From Rhizobium sp. BT04 (GTDB taxonomy: Bacteria > Pseudomonadota > Alphaproteobacteria > Rhizobiales > Rhizobiaceae), in assembly GCF_030053135.1 (NCBI RefSeq), contig NZ_CP125652.1, forward strand, positions 1,302,001 through 1,366,000: a stretch of 64,000 bases of DNA, given 5' to 3'. The translations under genes and the position numbers were made by a program. Under the pieces are notes generated by a model. That model did not search any database. It was not told where the DNA came from and was given only the letters and a program-made list of their open reading frames with translations. This document shows positions 35,076-42,609 of this stretch, piece by piece. The first letter of the stretch is position 1; each line of letters starts with the position of its first letter.

Positions 35076-35801
35076 TCACCAGACTCCCGGAATCCAGCGC
35101 CAGCGCACACGCGCCATATAGTCCGCATAGCCTTCGAGGCCCTTGCGCAGTTCGGCTTCCTCGCCGAGTGTGCGGCCGAACAGGACGACGACAAGCAGGC
35201 CGGCGGGGATCAGCGCGTAGAGCGATCCAAGCGACAGCGCCATGCCGGCGCTGAGCACGATGGCGGTTGCGTATCCGGGATGGCGGATTACGGCATAGGG
35301 TCCGGTGTCGATCACCTTGTGGTCGCGCTCGGTCTGAATGCGCACCGTCGGCTCGAAATGCCGGTTGACCGATTGCGCCCAGGTCAGGCCGAGATAACCT
35401 GATGTCATCAGGAGATAACCGATGAGGACGACCCAATCGGGCTGCGGCGCCCAGTGGAAACGCCCGTCGTCGAATGCGCCGACCGGAAGAATGGCGGCAA
35501 AGAGAATGATCGTCAGCGTCGCCACCACGGCGTCCCAGGGTTTGGTACCCTTCTGGTATCGGCTGCGCGCCGCAAAAAGCTCCGGATTCGTCCGCCAGAT
35601 CCAGATGACTGCGACAACAGTCAGCACAAGGAACAGGCCGAGAAAGATCCAGCCGCGCGGCCAGTCGAGCGTGCCGGCTGGCCAGAACAACGCGACAAAC
35701 ATCACCGCAATGGTGATGGCGAGCGATCCGAGCGATGGTGCCGCGGCGAATGCGTGACCGGGCCGAGTGTCTCGCTGCGTCATGATCGCGCTCCGTTCCA
35801 T
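35076..35801 (-). CDS. Isoprenylcysteine carboxyl methyltransferase (ICMT) family membrane protein
   Basis: A 241-residue protein with five to six membrane helices. The SAM-binding ICMT/PEMT signature is in the C-terminal part: DHKVIDTGPYAVIRHPGYA and the later EEAELRKGLEGYADYMARVRWRWIPGVW. In bacteria such proteins methylate unknown lipid or isoprenoid substrates. Start choice is uncertain: ATG 35801 has GGAGAG 7 bases upstream, ATG 35783 has GGAG 7 bases upstream. Confidence 0.87.
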   Translation of the reverse strand: MERSAIMTQRDTRPGHAFAAAPSLGSLAITIAVMFVALFWPAGTLDWPRGWIFLGLFLVLTVVAVIWIWRTNPELFAARSRYQKGTKPWDAVVATLTIILFAAILPVGAFDDGRFHWAPQPDWVVLIGYLLMTSGYLGLTWAQSVNRHFEPTVRIQTERDHKVIDTGPYAVIRHPGYATAIVLSAGMALSLGSLYALIPAGLLVVVLFGRTLGEEAELRKGLEGYADYMARVRWRWIPGVW

Positions 35802-35870
35802 TACAGCTCTCCGCGTCTTTAGACGCACAGAAGGACGCTGCACCTGGCGGATTTCATTGAAGAAACCGCC

Positions 35871-36272
35871 CTACTCAGCGGCTTCGAGAAACTGGCTGTT
35901 TCGTGAGGAAGCGGCAAGCGCCTGAACCCTGGCTTCGGCCTTGGCGATCAGCTGATAGAATTCGTCCTGTGCTTCGACATCCAGCTGGATGACGGCATTG
36001 ACGTCGTCGGGCGTATCGCAAACGCAGGCGACCGCCGAAATCGGACAGATGCCGCCGGGATAACGTTTGCCGGTGCCAGTATAGGCGCGGCGGCCCCAAC
36101 GCTCGGAATGGACCGTCTCTTCCCGCTCGAGATGCAGGATCGTTCCCTTGCAAGCGGTCACGATAGCTGCCTTGCCGTAAGCGAACCAATGATAGTTCAG
36201 CTTCCGGAGAATATATTTGCCGGTGATATCTTCGCCAGCCAGCTCGGCAGGGTTTTCAATCATTCTGATCAT
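35871..36272 (-). CDS. Hypothetical protein, soluble, 133 residues
   Basis: No family recognised. The protein starts MIRMIENPAELAGEDITGKY and has a TACKGTILHLEREE strand, a CPISAVACVCDTPDD segment with three Cys residues and a C-terminal helix (EFYQLIAKAEARVQAL). It looks like a small alpha/beta protein without signal or membrane segment. GAGGAAG precedes the ATG at 36272; the frame continues upstream to 36413 but with poor composition. Confidence 0.6.
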   Translation of the reverse strand: MIRMIENPAELAGEDITGKYILRKLNYHWFAYGKAAIVTACKGTILHLEREETVHSERWGRRAYTGTGKRYPGGICPISAVACVCDTPDDVNAVIQLDVEAQDEFYQLIAKAEARVQALAASSRNSQFLEAAE

Positions 36273-36441
36273 GACGGCTTCCTCAACGTCTAAACAATAT
36301 CCGTCATGTCGTCGCGCGCAGCAAGTCGAAAAACGCAGCTTTTGGAGACACTTAGTCACAAAGTGTTTCCGATTCTTACACCAAACACTCGCCGAGCCAC
36401 CCGTCGAGCACACAATTCTTCGTCGAATTTACCGCAACCTG

Positions 36442-36840
36442 CTACCGATCGCCACGAAGCTGGACTTCGATCGCCGCCTTGTCGATGACCGACCATACCT
36501 CGACGATCTTGCCGCCGCGAAATTCGTAGATGACGTTCTCAGTGAAGGAAATCTGCCTGCCGTTCAACTCGAGGCCGAGGAACTTTCCCTTCGGCGTGCA
36601 ATCGAAGCCCAACCGGCAAGCCACGTAAGGCGGGTCGGCGATCAGCATCAGCACTTTGAAATAAAGGTCTGGAATATCATCGAAGTCCCGCTCGAGCATG
36701 GCGACGTAACCCGACAGCCCGAGCCGCCGGCTGTTATGAACAGCATCGTCGCCGACGAACTGCCCGAGATTGGACCAGTCCTGCCTGTTCAGGCAGGCGA
36801 TGTAGCCGCGATATATCTCCGCGAGTTCGGTTTTCGTCAC
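36442..36840 (-). CDS. SnoaL-like / nuclear transport factor 2 fold protein
   Basis: A 132-residue NTF2-fold protein: ELAEIYRGYIACLNRQDWSNLGQFVGDDAVHNSR at the start, then a closing strand GGKIVEVWSVIDKAAIEVQL. The SnoaL_2 / ester cyclase group is the nearest match. Members are small-molecule cyclases or of unknown function. Single gene here. Confidence 0.85.
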   Translation of the reverse strand: MTKTELAEIYRGYIACLNRQDWSNLGQFVGDDAVHNSRRLGLSGYVAMLERDFDDIPDLYFKVLMLIADPPYVACRLGFDCTPKGKFLGLELNGRQISFTENVIYEFRGGKIVEVWSVIDKAAIEVQLRGDR

Positions 36841-36927
36841 ACGATCGTCCTGGCTAGGCTCTCAGGCAAAAATAGCGCCGGGATCTGCACTTGCCAGCAG
36901 CGAGCGCGCCGCCTCGATAGTTTTACT

Positions 36928-37503
36928 TCAGGAGAACTCACCTGCGCGGGGACCAGCAAGCGTCACGCGCCAACCCGTTCGCGATTGGAAATCCTGGGTG
37001 GCCAGAAACGTATAGCCAGTCATGCGCCAGGGCTTCACGGCGCCGGTCAGATTATCGAGCACATAATCGCCGCGGTCCGTCCGAGCAACGAGAACGACGT
37101 GGTTTTGATCATGCGGTCCGATGACCACGGAGAGCGCCAACCTGTTCGATGGATAACCAGCCTCGATCAGGTCCTTCATCTTCTGGAGGGCGTAGTCCTC
37201 GCAGTCGCCACGGCCGGCAACCGGCAGAGACCAGACATCCCCGTTTCCGGAAGACGAGCGATCTTCTGCCGAAACGATACGTCCGTTTACGGCACGATTG
37301 ACCTTCTGAAGCAGCGCAATCGCAGCCTGCTCGTCCAACTGTTGCACCGCCACCCTGCCGCAAAGCCACTTGTACTTGGCGCAGGCCCCGGCAAATCCCA
37401 CCGGCGCTCCGATGCTTCGCGTCACAGGCAGAGACGATCCGGCAACTGCTTGAAAATGCGGAATAATCACCAAAAAGGCAGCAAGAGAAAGGAGACGCTT
37501 CAT
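36928..37503 (-). CDS. Transglutaminase-like cysteine peptidase (BTLCP, LapG-like)
   Basis: A 191-residue secreted protein. A signal peptide (residues 1-22) precedes the transglutaminase-like fold. The catalytic Cys is in GRGDCEDYALQKMKDLIEAG (about 100-119), followed by the His (NHVVLVARTDRGDYVLDN) and Asp. The NAVNGRI and W-rich start of the mature part fit the BTLCP family. In other bacteria BTLCP proteases cleave large repeat adhesins. It is divergent from a secreted repeat protein, which makes that protein a candidate substrate (inference). Confidence 0.87.
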   Translation of the reverse strand: MKRLLSLAAFLVIIPHFQAVAGSSLPVTRSIGAPVGFAGACAKYKWLCGRVAVQQLDEQAAIALLQKVNRAVNGRIVSAEDRSSSGNGDVWSLPVAGRGDCEDYALQKMKDLIEAGYPSNRLALSVVIGPHDQNHVVLVARTDRGDYVLDNLTGAVKPWRMTGYTFLATQDFQSRTGWRVTLAGPRAGEFS

Positions 37504-37694
37504 AGCCGATTCCCTCTGTTCGTAACGAGAGAATAACACAGTCAGTATAAAAATTTATTAAAATTTTATACTTGTAAACTTAACTGTATTAGATGATTTG
37601 AACAGATTAACCATTCTTTGTTCTTCGTATTAATTCATCGTTAGTATAAATGATCTCCCAATTAACATTCGGTTAACCTTGGGAGATGAGTGAA
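37504..37694. other. AT-rich divergent promoter region
   Basis: The ~190 bases are much richer in A/T than the rest of the window (e.g. TAAAAATTTATTAAAATTTT). It contains the CtrA-type site at 37662. AT-rich stretches like this are bound by MucR/Ros-type regulators in rhizobia, but no site can be assigned from sequence. Confidence 0.4.
37662..37677 (+). promoter_or_regulatory. CtrA-type binding site
   Basis: TTAA-CATTCGG-TTAAC, an exact match to the TTAA-N7-TTAAC CtrA consensus of alphaproteobacteria. It ends 17 bases before the ATG of the repeat-protein gene, so binding would sit over the ribosome site or -10 region and may repress it. Confidence 0.5.
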
Positions 37695-38951
37695 ATGATC
37701 AGCAGAGCATCGAAATTCGGCCTTGCCGTTGCTTCCCTTCTGGCAAGCAGCAGTCTGGCAACGGCCGCGCCGGCAGTCGTTAATTGCAACAGCGCGGTTC
37801 GCGGCACACTCGAATACAGGCTGTGCATGCCGACCAGAGCAATTCAGGCCGATAGCAAGTTCAGCCCGAACGATAGCGATCACGGCAGCCAAAACGTTGG
37901 TGGCGGCAAGAAGACATCCAACACCGGCTCGGTCGCCAGCAATGGGAATGATGGCAATAGCGGTGGCAACGGCGAAGGCGTTGATCAAGGCGACGACACC
38001 GGTGGAGATCAAGGCGACGACACCGGTGGAAAAGATCAAGACCCCGGCAAGGATGGCCACCACGGAAAAGATGACCACGGCGGCAAGGATCGCGATGATC
38101 ACGGCGGCGGCAAGGGCGGAAAAGACCGCGACCACGGCAAGGATGGCAAGGGCCACCACGGAAAGGACGATCACGGCGGCAAGGACCGCGATGATCACGG
38201 CGGCGGCAAGGGCGGAAAAGACCACGACCACGGCAAGGATGGCAAGGGCCACCACGGAAAGGACGATCACGGCGGCAAGGACCGCGATGATCACGGCGGC
38301 GGCAAGGGTGGCAAGGGCAAGGGTGACAACGACGGCCACGGCAAAGGCGACAACGGCGGTCCCGGCAAGAGCGACAATGACGGCCAGGGCAAGAGCGACA
38401 ATGGCGGCCAGGGCAAGAGTGACAACGACGGCCAGGGCAAGAGCGACAACGGCGGCCAGGGCAAAAGCGACAACGGCGGCCAGGACAAGAGCGACAATGG
38501 CGGCCAGGGCAAAAGCGACAACGGCGGCCAGGGCAAAAGCGACAATGGCGGCCAGGGCAAAAGTGACAACGGCGGCCAGGGCAAGAGCGACAATGGCGGC
38601 CAGGGCAAGAGTGACAATGGCGGCCAGGGCAAGAGCGACAACGGCGGCCAGGGCAAGAGCGACAATGGTGGCCAGGACAAGAGCGACAATGGCGGCCAGG
38701 GCAAGAGCGACAATGGCGGCCAGGGCAAGAGCGACAACGGCGGCCAGGGCAAGAGCGACAACGGCGGCCAGGGCAAGAGCGACAATGGTAGCCAGGACAA
38801 GAGCGACAATGGCGGCCAGGGCAAGAGCGACAATGGCGGCCAGGGCAAGAGCGACAATGGCGGCCAGGGCAAGAGCGACAACGGCGGCCAGGGCAAGAGC
38901 GACAATGGTAGCCAGGACAAGAGCGACAACGGCGGCCAGGGCAAGGGCTGA
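37695..38951 (+). CDS. Secreted low-complexity protein with 8-residue tandem repeats
   Basis: A 418-residue protein. The signal peptide ends near SSLATAA; then comes a short folded-looking part with two Cys residues (NCNSAVRGTLEYRLCMP), followed by repeats. The first set (about 130-215) has units of ~34 residues built on HGKDDHGGKDRDDHGGG. The second set (about 225-418) is ~25 copies of GGQGKSDN. The repeats are highly charged and rich in Gly, Lys and Asp, suggesting a flexible or ion-binding surface polymer. GGGAG lies 9 bases before the ATG at 37695; ATG 37686 is too close to it. Its neighbour is a BTLCP protease. Confidence 0.8.
   Translation: MISRASKFGLAVASLLASSSLATAAPAVVNCNSAVRGTLEYRLCMPTRAIQADSKFSPNDSDHGSQNVGGGKKTSNTGSVASNGNDGNSGGNGEGVDQGDDTGGDQGDDTGGKDQDPGKDGHHGKDDHGGKDRDDHGGGKGGKDRDHGKDGKGHHGKDDHGGKDRDDHGGGKGGKDHDHGKDGKGHHGKDDHGGKDRDDHGGGKGGKGKGDNDGHGKGDNGGPGKSDNDGQGKSDNGGQGKSDNDGQGKSDNGGQGKSDNGGQDKSDNGGQGKSDNGGQGKSDNGGQGKSDNGGQGKSDNGGQGKSDNGGQGKSDNGGQGKSDNGGQDKSDNGGQGKSDNGGQGKSDNGGQGKSDNGGQGKSDNGSQDKSDNGGQGKSDNGGQGKSDNGGQGKSDNGGQGKSDNGSQDKSDNGGQGKG
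38360..38948 (+). repeat. Tandem array of 24-base units
   Basis: About 25 copies of a 24-base unit (GGCGGCCAGGGCAAGAGCGACAAT type), with third-position variation (AAC/AAT, AGC/AGT, AAA/AAG). A few units carry CAGGACAAG or GGTAGCCAG variants, which recur at regular intervals. The array codes for GGQGKSDN. The high identity suggests recent slippage or recombination. Confidence 0.9.
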
Positions 38952-38993
38952 CCTAACGCTGGCCGGGATTAAACTCGACCGGCGAAAGAATGC

Positions 38994-39028
38994 AAAGATG
39001 AGGTCGGTTTTCCAGCCTCATCTTTTTG
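38994..39028 (+). terminator. Intrinsic terminator after the repeat-protein gene
   Basis: AAAGATGAGG (38994-39003) pairs with CCTCATCTTT (39016-39025), followed by a T run. It is 43 bases after the stop codon. Confidence 0.8.
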
Positions 39029-39084
39029 TCACGTTGCGTTTCCCTCGGCTCCACCGCTTTCAGGAAGATAATCTTTGCATTCAT

Positions 39085-39124
39085 GGAATCCATTCACCGC
39101 GCGGACGCGCGGTGAATGGATTCC
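39085..39124. repeat. Near-perfect 40-base palindrome
   Basis: Arms of 19 bases (GGAATCCATTCACCGCGCG and its reverse complement) around a two-base centre (GA). It lies between converging genes, with the repeat-protein terminator on one side and zur on the other. No T run follows on either strand, so it is not a standard intrinsic terminator. Confidence 0.75.
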
Positions 39125-39179
39125 TGCGACAAGCGCAGCAACGAGGGAGGTGAAGCGACCTCATTCCGGCCCGCGCGCT

Positions 39180-39578
39180 TTACGCCGCACACGCCTCACA
39201 CAGACCGCGGATCTCGATTGTTGTCTTCTCCGGCTTGAACTTCTGCCCCCGCACCCAGCCCATCAGCCGGTGGTCGACCTCGTGGTCGTGGAACTCCATC
39301 ACCTGACCGCAGCTTTCGCAGATGGCGAAGGCGACGATGCCGTGGCTGTGGCAGTCGTCGCCCGGATGGGCGCAGGCGACGAAGGAATTGATGCTTTCGA
39401 GCCGGTGCACGACGCCGTATTCGAGCAGCTTTTCCAGCGCCCGGTAGACCTGCAGCGGCGCGCGGAAACCATGGTCGCGCAGCTTGTCGAGGATGGTGTA
39501 GGCGCTGAGCGGCCCTTCGGCCTTTTCGAGCACGTCGAAGACCAACGACTGGTTCTTGGTGAGTTGCGGTGTCGTCAT
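39180..39578 (-). CDS. zur: Zinc uptake regulator Zur (Fur family)
   Basis: A 132-residue Fur-family repressor. The winged helix (about 8-70) has PLSAYTILDKLRDHGFRAPLQVYRALEKL. The structural zinc site is formed by ICESCGQ and the C-terminal CEAC. His/Asp-rich stretches (AHPGDDCHSHG, EFHDHEVDH) would bind the regulatory zinc. The position in the znu cluster and the GTTAT-type boxes nearby support Zur rather than Fur, Mur or Irr. Its ATG overlaps the stop of znuB (ATGA), so it is co-transcribed with znuCB. Confidence 0.93.
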   Translation of the reverse strand: MTTPQLTKNQSLVFDVLEKAEGPLSAYTILDKLRDHGFRAPLQVYRALEKLLEYGVVHRLESINSFVACAHPGDDCHSHGIVAFAICESCGQVMEFHDHEVDHRLMGWVRGQKFKPEKTTIEIRGLCEACAA

Positions 39579-40390
39579 GAGCCTTGTCCTTGCATGACCG
39601 CGCGATGGCGCCTGAGGGGAAGCAGGCTGAGCATGAAGAGGATCAGCGCCGCGACCACAATCGAGGGACCGGAGGGCGTGTCGTAGGTGAGCGAGCCGAA
39701 CAGCCCGCCGACGACGGCAGCCGCCCCGATCAGCGAGGCGAGCACCGCCATGATCTCCGGCGTCGACGAAAAGCGGCGTGCCGCGGCAGCCGGAATGATC
39801 AGCAGCGAGGTGATGAGCATGATGCCGACGATCTTCATGGCGATGGCGATGACGACGGCCATCAAAAGCATGAAGAACAGCCGCGCCCGCTCAGGTCTAA
39901 GCCCCTCGGCTTCGGCAAGCTCGGCATTGACTGTGGCCGCCAGGAGCGGCCGCCACAGCCAGGCCATCGCGGCGAGCACGAAGAGCCCTCCGCCCCAGAT
40001 CAGCGCAATGTCGGTCGTCGAGACGGCAAGGATATCGCCGAACAGGAAGGCGATGAGATCGATCCGCACCCAGCTCATGAAGGCGACCATGACGAGGCCG
40101 ATCGCCAGTGTCGCGTGCGAGAGGATGCCGAGCAGCGCATCGGCCGACAGTGCCTGGCGCTTCTGCAGGAAAAGCAGCAGCACCGATACCAGGGCGGCGA
40201 CGGCGAAGACGGCCAGCGTCAGGTTCAGTTCGAAGAGCAGCGACAGTGCGACCCCCAGCAGCGCCGAATGGGCGATCGTATCGCCGAAATAGGCCATGCG
40301 CCGCCAGATGATGAAGCAGCCGAGCGGCCCCGTCGTCAGCGCCAGCCCGACACCGGCAAGGATGGCGCGCACGAAGAAATCGTCAAGCAT
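39575..40390 (-). CDS. znuB: Zinc ABC transporter permease ZnuB
   Basis: A 271-residue integral membrane protein with about eight hydrophobic helices of the ABC-3 family: ILAGVGLALTTGPLGCFIIWRRMAYFGDTIAHSALLGVAL split across the first helices, then SADALLGILSHATLAIG and MKIVGIMLITSLLIIPAAAAR. It forms the channel for Zn(II) with ZnuC. It overlaps znuC by 8 bases and zur by 4. The start at 40390 (MLDDFFVRAIL) fits the family; the frame upstream encodes the His-rich end of ZnuC on another frame. Confidence 0.94.
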   Translation of the reverse strand: MLDDFFVRAILAGVGLALTTGPLGCFIIWRRMAYFGDTIAHSALLGVALSLLFELNLTLAVFAVAALVSVLLLFLQKRQALSADALLGILSHATLAIGLVMVAFMSWVRIDLIAFLFGDILAVSTTDIALIWGGGLFVLAAMAWLWRPLLAATVNAELAEAEGLRPERARLFFMLLMAVVIAIAMKIVGIMLITSLLIIPAAAARRFSSTPEIMAVLASLIGAAAVVGGLFGSLTYDTPSGPSIVVAALILFMLSLLPLRRHRAVMQGQGS

Positions 40391-41345
40391 GGCGATCTCC
40401 CGCTGTCTGCTCATGGGCGTGCGGATGAGCGTGGTCATGTCCGGCATGCCCGTGGTCATGTCCGGCGTGATCGTGATCATGCTCATGATTATGGTCGTGA
40501 GCGTGCGCTATGCTGCCGTCATGGGCGTGATGCCCATCATCGGCGTGACAATGATCGGTGACCGTGCCGTCCGCATGCTGCACGCGCCCATCCGGCAGGT
40601 GCGTATGATCGTGATGATGGCTGTAGACGGCCAGCGTCTGCGCCGCTCGGCTGCCGAACAGGCGCACATATTCCGGGCTGCGGCTGACGGATTCCGGCGT
40701 GCCGCGGCAGCACACATGACCATTGAGGCAGATGACGGTGTCGGTCTCGGCCATGACGACGTGGAGATCGTGCGAGATCAACAGGATGCCGCAGCCGCTG
40801 GCGTTGCGGATCGACTTGATGAGATCGTAGAGGGCGATCTCGCCGGAGAAATCCACCCCCTGCACCGGCTCGTCGAGCACCAGCAGATCCGGTTTGCGGG
40901 CAATGGCGCGCGCCATCAGCGCCCGCTGGAATTCGCCGCCGGAGAGGTGCTGCACCTCGGCATCGAGCATATGATCGATGCCGGCGGCTTCGAGGGCGGC
41001 GCGCATGTCGCGCTCGGGCAGCGGGCCGGTCAGCGTCATCAGCCGGCGCACCGAAAGCGGCAGCGTCCAGTCGATCGTGAGCTTCTGCGGGACATAGCCG
41101 ACCTTGAGGCCGGCCTTGCGCTCCACCCTGCCCTCGTCGGGCTTCAGCACGCCGATCGCCGCCTTGGCGCTCGTCGACTTGCCGGAGCCGTTCGGCCCGA
41201 TCAGCGTGACGATCTCACCTCGCGACACGGAAAAATCGACGCCCCGCACCAGCCAGCGGCCGTTCCTGAGAACGCCGACATTTTCAAGCAAAACCAGCGG
41301 TTCGGCCTTGATACCACCGGGGATCTTTGCGGGAGAGAGCATCAA
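40383..41345 (-). CDS. znuC: Zinc ABC transporter ATPase ZnuC with His-rich C-terminal tail
   Basis: A 320-residue ATPase. Walker A is GPNGSGKST (residues about 50-58), signature LSGGEFQR (about 134-141), Walker B LLVLDEPVQGVD (about 154-165) and the H-loop LLISHDLH. After about residue 240 comes a tail of ~80 residues rich in His and Asp (HHHDHTHLPDG, HDHNHEHDHDHAGHDHGH), likely binding zinc in the cytoplasm. The first gene of the znuC-znuB-zur operon, divergent from znuA, with two Zur boxes between. Confidence 0.95.
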   Translation of the reverse strand: MMLSPAKIPGGIKAEPLVLLENVGVLRNGRWLVRGVDFSVSRGEIVTLIGPNGSGKSTSAKAAIGVLKPDEGRVERKAGLKVGYVPQKLTIDWTLPLSVRRLMTLTGPLPERDMRAALEAAGIDHMLDAEVQHLSGGEFQRALMARAIARKPDLLVLDEPVQGVDFSGEIALYDLIKSIRNASGCGILLISHDLHVVMAETDTVICLNGHVCCRGTPESVSRSPEYVRLFGSRAAQTLAVYSHHHDHTHLPDGRVQHADGTVTDHCHADDGHHAHDGSIAHAHDHNHEHDHDHAGHDHGHAGHDHAHPHAHEQTAGDRHA

Positions 41346-41383
41346 ATTTTCCGAAAGTGCTGTTGCGTCCTGCTATTGCACAC

Positions 41384-41396
41384 GTTATAGCATAAC
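41384..41396. promoter_or_regulatory. Zur box 1 (znuC/znuA)
   Basis: GTTAT-AGC-ATAAC is a perfect inverted repeat, 38 bases from the znuC start. It matches the GTTAT-N3-ATAAC form of alphaproteobacterial Zur sites. Confidence 0.75.
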
Positions 41397-41405
41397 GCAA
41401 TTGAT

Positions 41406-41418
41406 GTAATAACATAAC
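41406..41418. promoter_or_regulatory. Zur box 2 (znuC/znuA)
   Basis: GTAAT-AAC-ATAAC, one mismatch from the perfect repeat, 22 bases from box 1 (two helical turns) and 26 bases from znuA. The same variant form (GTAAT-N3-ATAAC) recurs at 42571. Confidence 0.7.
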
Positions 41419-41444
41419 AATTGTAATTCAAGGGAAGCATACCG

Positions 41445-42464
41445 ATGCAACGTGCCTTGAGGTCAGCCCTCAAAATGCCGGCTCTCGCAATCATGGGCGT
41501 CACAATCCCCGCCTTGTTCTTTCCTGGAACGATACGAGCAGCCGATGCGCCTGTCGTCGTCACCTCGATCAAGCCGATCCATTCGCTGGTTTCGGCGATC
41601 ATGCAGGGTGTCGGCGAACCGGAGTTGATTGTCGATGGCGCCGCCTCGCCGCACACCTACAATCTCAAGCCCTCGAACGCCCGCGCTTTGCAAAACGCCA
41701 AGGTGATCTTCTGGGTCGGCCCCGGCCTCGAGGCCTTTCTCGAAAAGCCGCTGCAGGCACTGGGCCGGGATGCCAGCATCGCCGCACTCGATGAAGCGCC
41801 CGGCCTCGTCAAGCTGCCCTTCCGCGAGGGCGGCGCCTTTGAAGCGCACGATGATGGCGATGAGCACGACACTGCCTCCAGTCATGAACATCATGATCAT
41901 GATGCCGAAGCCGCGCATGATGCCGATGATGCCCATGACCACGGCGCCTTCGACACCCATCTCTGGCTCGACCCGATGAATGCCAAGGCGATGGCCGCCA
42001 TGATCACCACGACGCTGGTCGCCGCCGATCCCGCCAATGCACTGACCTATCAGGGCAACGCCGAGGCGCTCGACGATAGGCTGGATGCGCTCGATGCCGA
42101 GATCAGGGGCATCGTCGCTCCCGTCAAGGACAAGCCCTTCATCGTCTTCCACGATGCCTACCAGTATTTCGAGCATCGCTACGGCATCCGGGTCGCCGGC
42201 TCGATCACCGTCAGCCCGGAAACTATTCCCGGCGCCGAGCGTGTTTCGGAAATCCACAGCAAGGTCGGGCAACTCGGCGCAACTTGCGTCTTTGCCGAAC
42301 CGCAGTTCGAGCCGCGCCTCGTCGATGTGGTCATCGAAGGCACGCGAGCCAGGTCAGGCGTGCTCGACCCTGAAGCCGCGACGCTGAAGGCTGGTCCCGA
42401 TCTCTACTTCACCCTCATGCGCGGCATCGCCAGCAGCATGAAGGGCTGCCTCTCCGGCGCATGA
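41445..42464 (+). CDS. znuA: Zinc ABC transporter substrate-binding protein ZnuA
   Basis: A 339-residue periplasmic protein. The signal peptide ends near TIRAA. The cluster A-I fold follows (about 35-339): VVVTSIKPIHSLVSAIM and the zinc ligand His in GAASPHTYNLKPS (about 71), a His/Asp-rich loop (about 125-165: EHDTASSHEHHDHDAEAAHD), DTHLWLDP with a second His, and VFHDAYQYFEHRYG with a third. This is the typical ZnuA pattern. Divergent from znuC, with two Zur boxes between the starts. A terminator follows at 42527. Confidence 0.95.
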   Translation: MQRALRSALKMPALAIMGVTIPALFFPGTIRAADAPVVVTSIKPIHSLVSAIMQGVGEPELIVDGAASPHTYNLKPSNARALQNAKVIFWVGPGLEAFLEKPLQALGRDASIAALDEAPGLVKLPFREGGAFEAHDDGDEHDTASSHEHHDHDAEAAHDADDAHDHGAFDTHLWLDPMNAKAMAAMITTTLVAADPANALTYQGNAEALDDRLDALDAEIRGIVAPVKDKPFIVFHDAYQYFEHRYGIRVAGSITVSPETIPGAERVSEIHSKVGQLGATCVFAEPQFEPRLVDVVIEGTRARSGVLDPEAATLKAGPDLYFTLMRGIASSMKGCLSGA

Positions 42465-42526
42465 TTGTCATGCGCCGTACTGCGCGTCCTGCCGGACACG
42501 CAGCGTTGTGGAGAAAGCCGAAGCGG

Positions 42527-42558
42527 AAAAAGGCGGACACCCCCGTTCCGCCTTTTTC
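42527..42558 (+). terminator. Intrinsic terminator after znuA
   Basis: AAAAAGGCGG (42527-42536) pairs with CCGCCTTTTT (42548-42557). It is 63 bases after the znuA stop. Confidence 0.8.
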
Positions 42559-42570
42559 GGCGCAATCTAT

Positions 42571-42583
42571 GTAATGATATAAC
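42571..42583. promoter_or_regulatory. Zur box upstream of the COG0523 GTPase gene
   Basis: GTAAT-GAT-ATAAC, the same variant as Zur box 2 of znuA, 26 bases before the start of the GTPase gene. It puts this gene in the Zur regulon. Confidence 0.7.
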
Positions 42584-42609
42584 ATTAATAAAGATCCGAT
42601 GAGGTTCCC

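Noticed and set aside
38291..38944. A 217-residue reverse-strand reading frame of Pro-Trp-Leu repeats
   Set aside because: It is the complement of the 24-base tandem repeats of the secreted protein; it has no ribosome site, and the forward frame has a signal peptide and a terminator.
38360..38948. Possible CRISPR array
   Set aside because: The units are contiguous 24-base tandem repeats without spacers and code for a regular peptide repeat; no cas genes are present.
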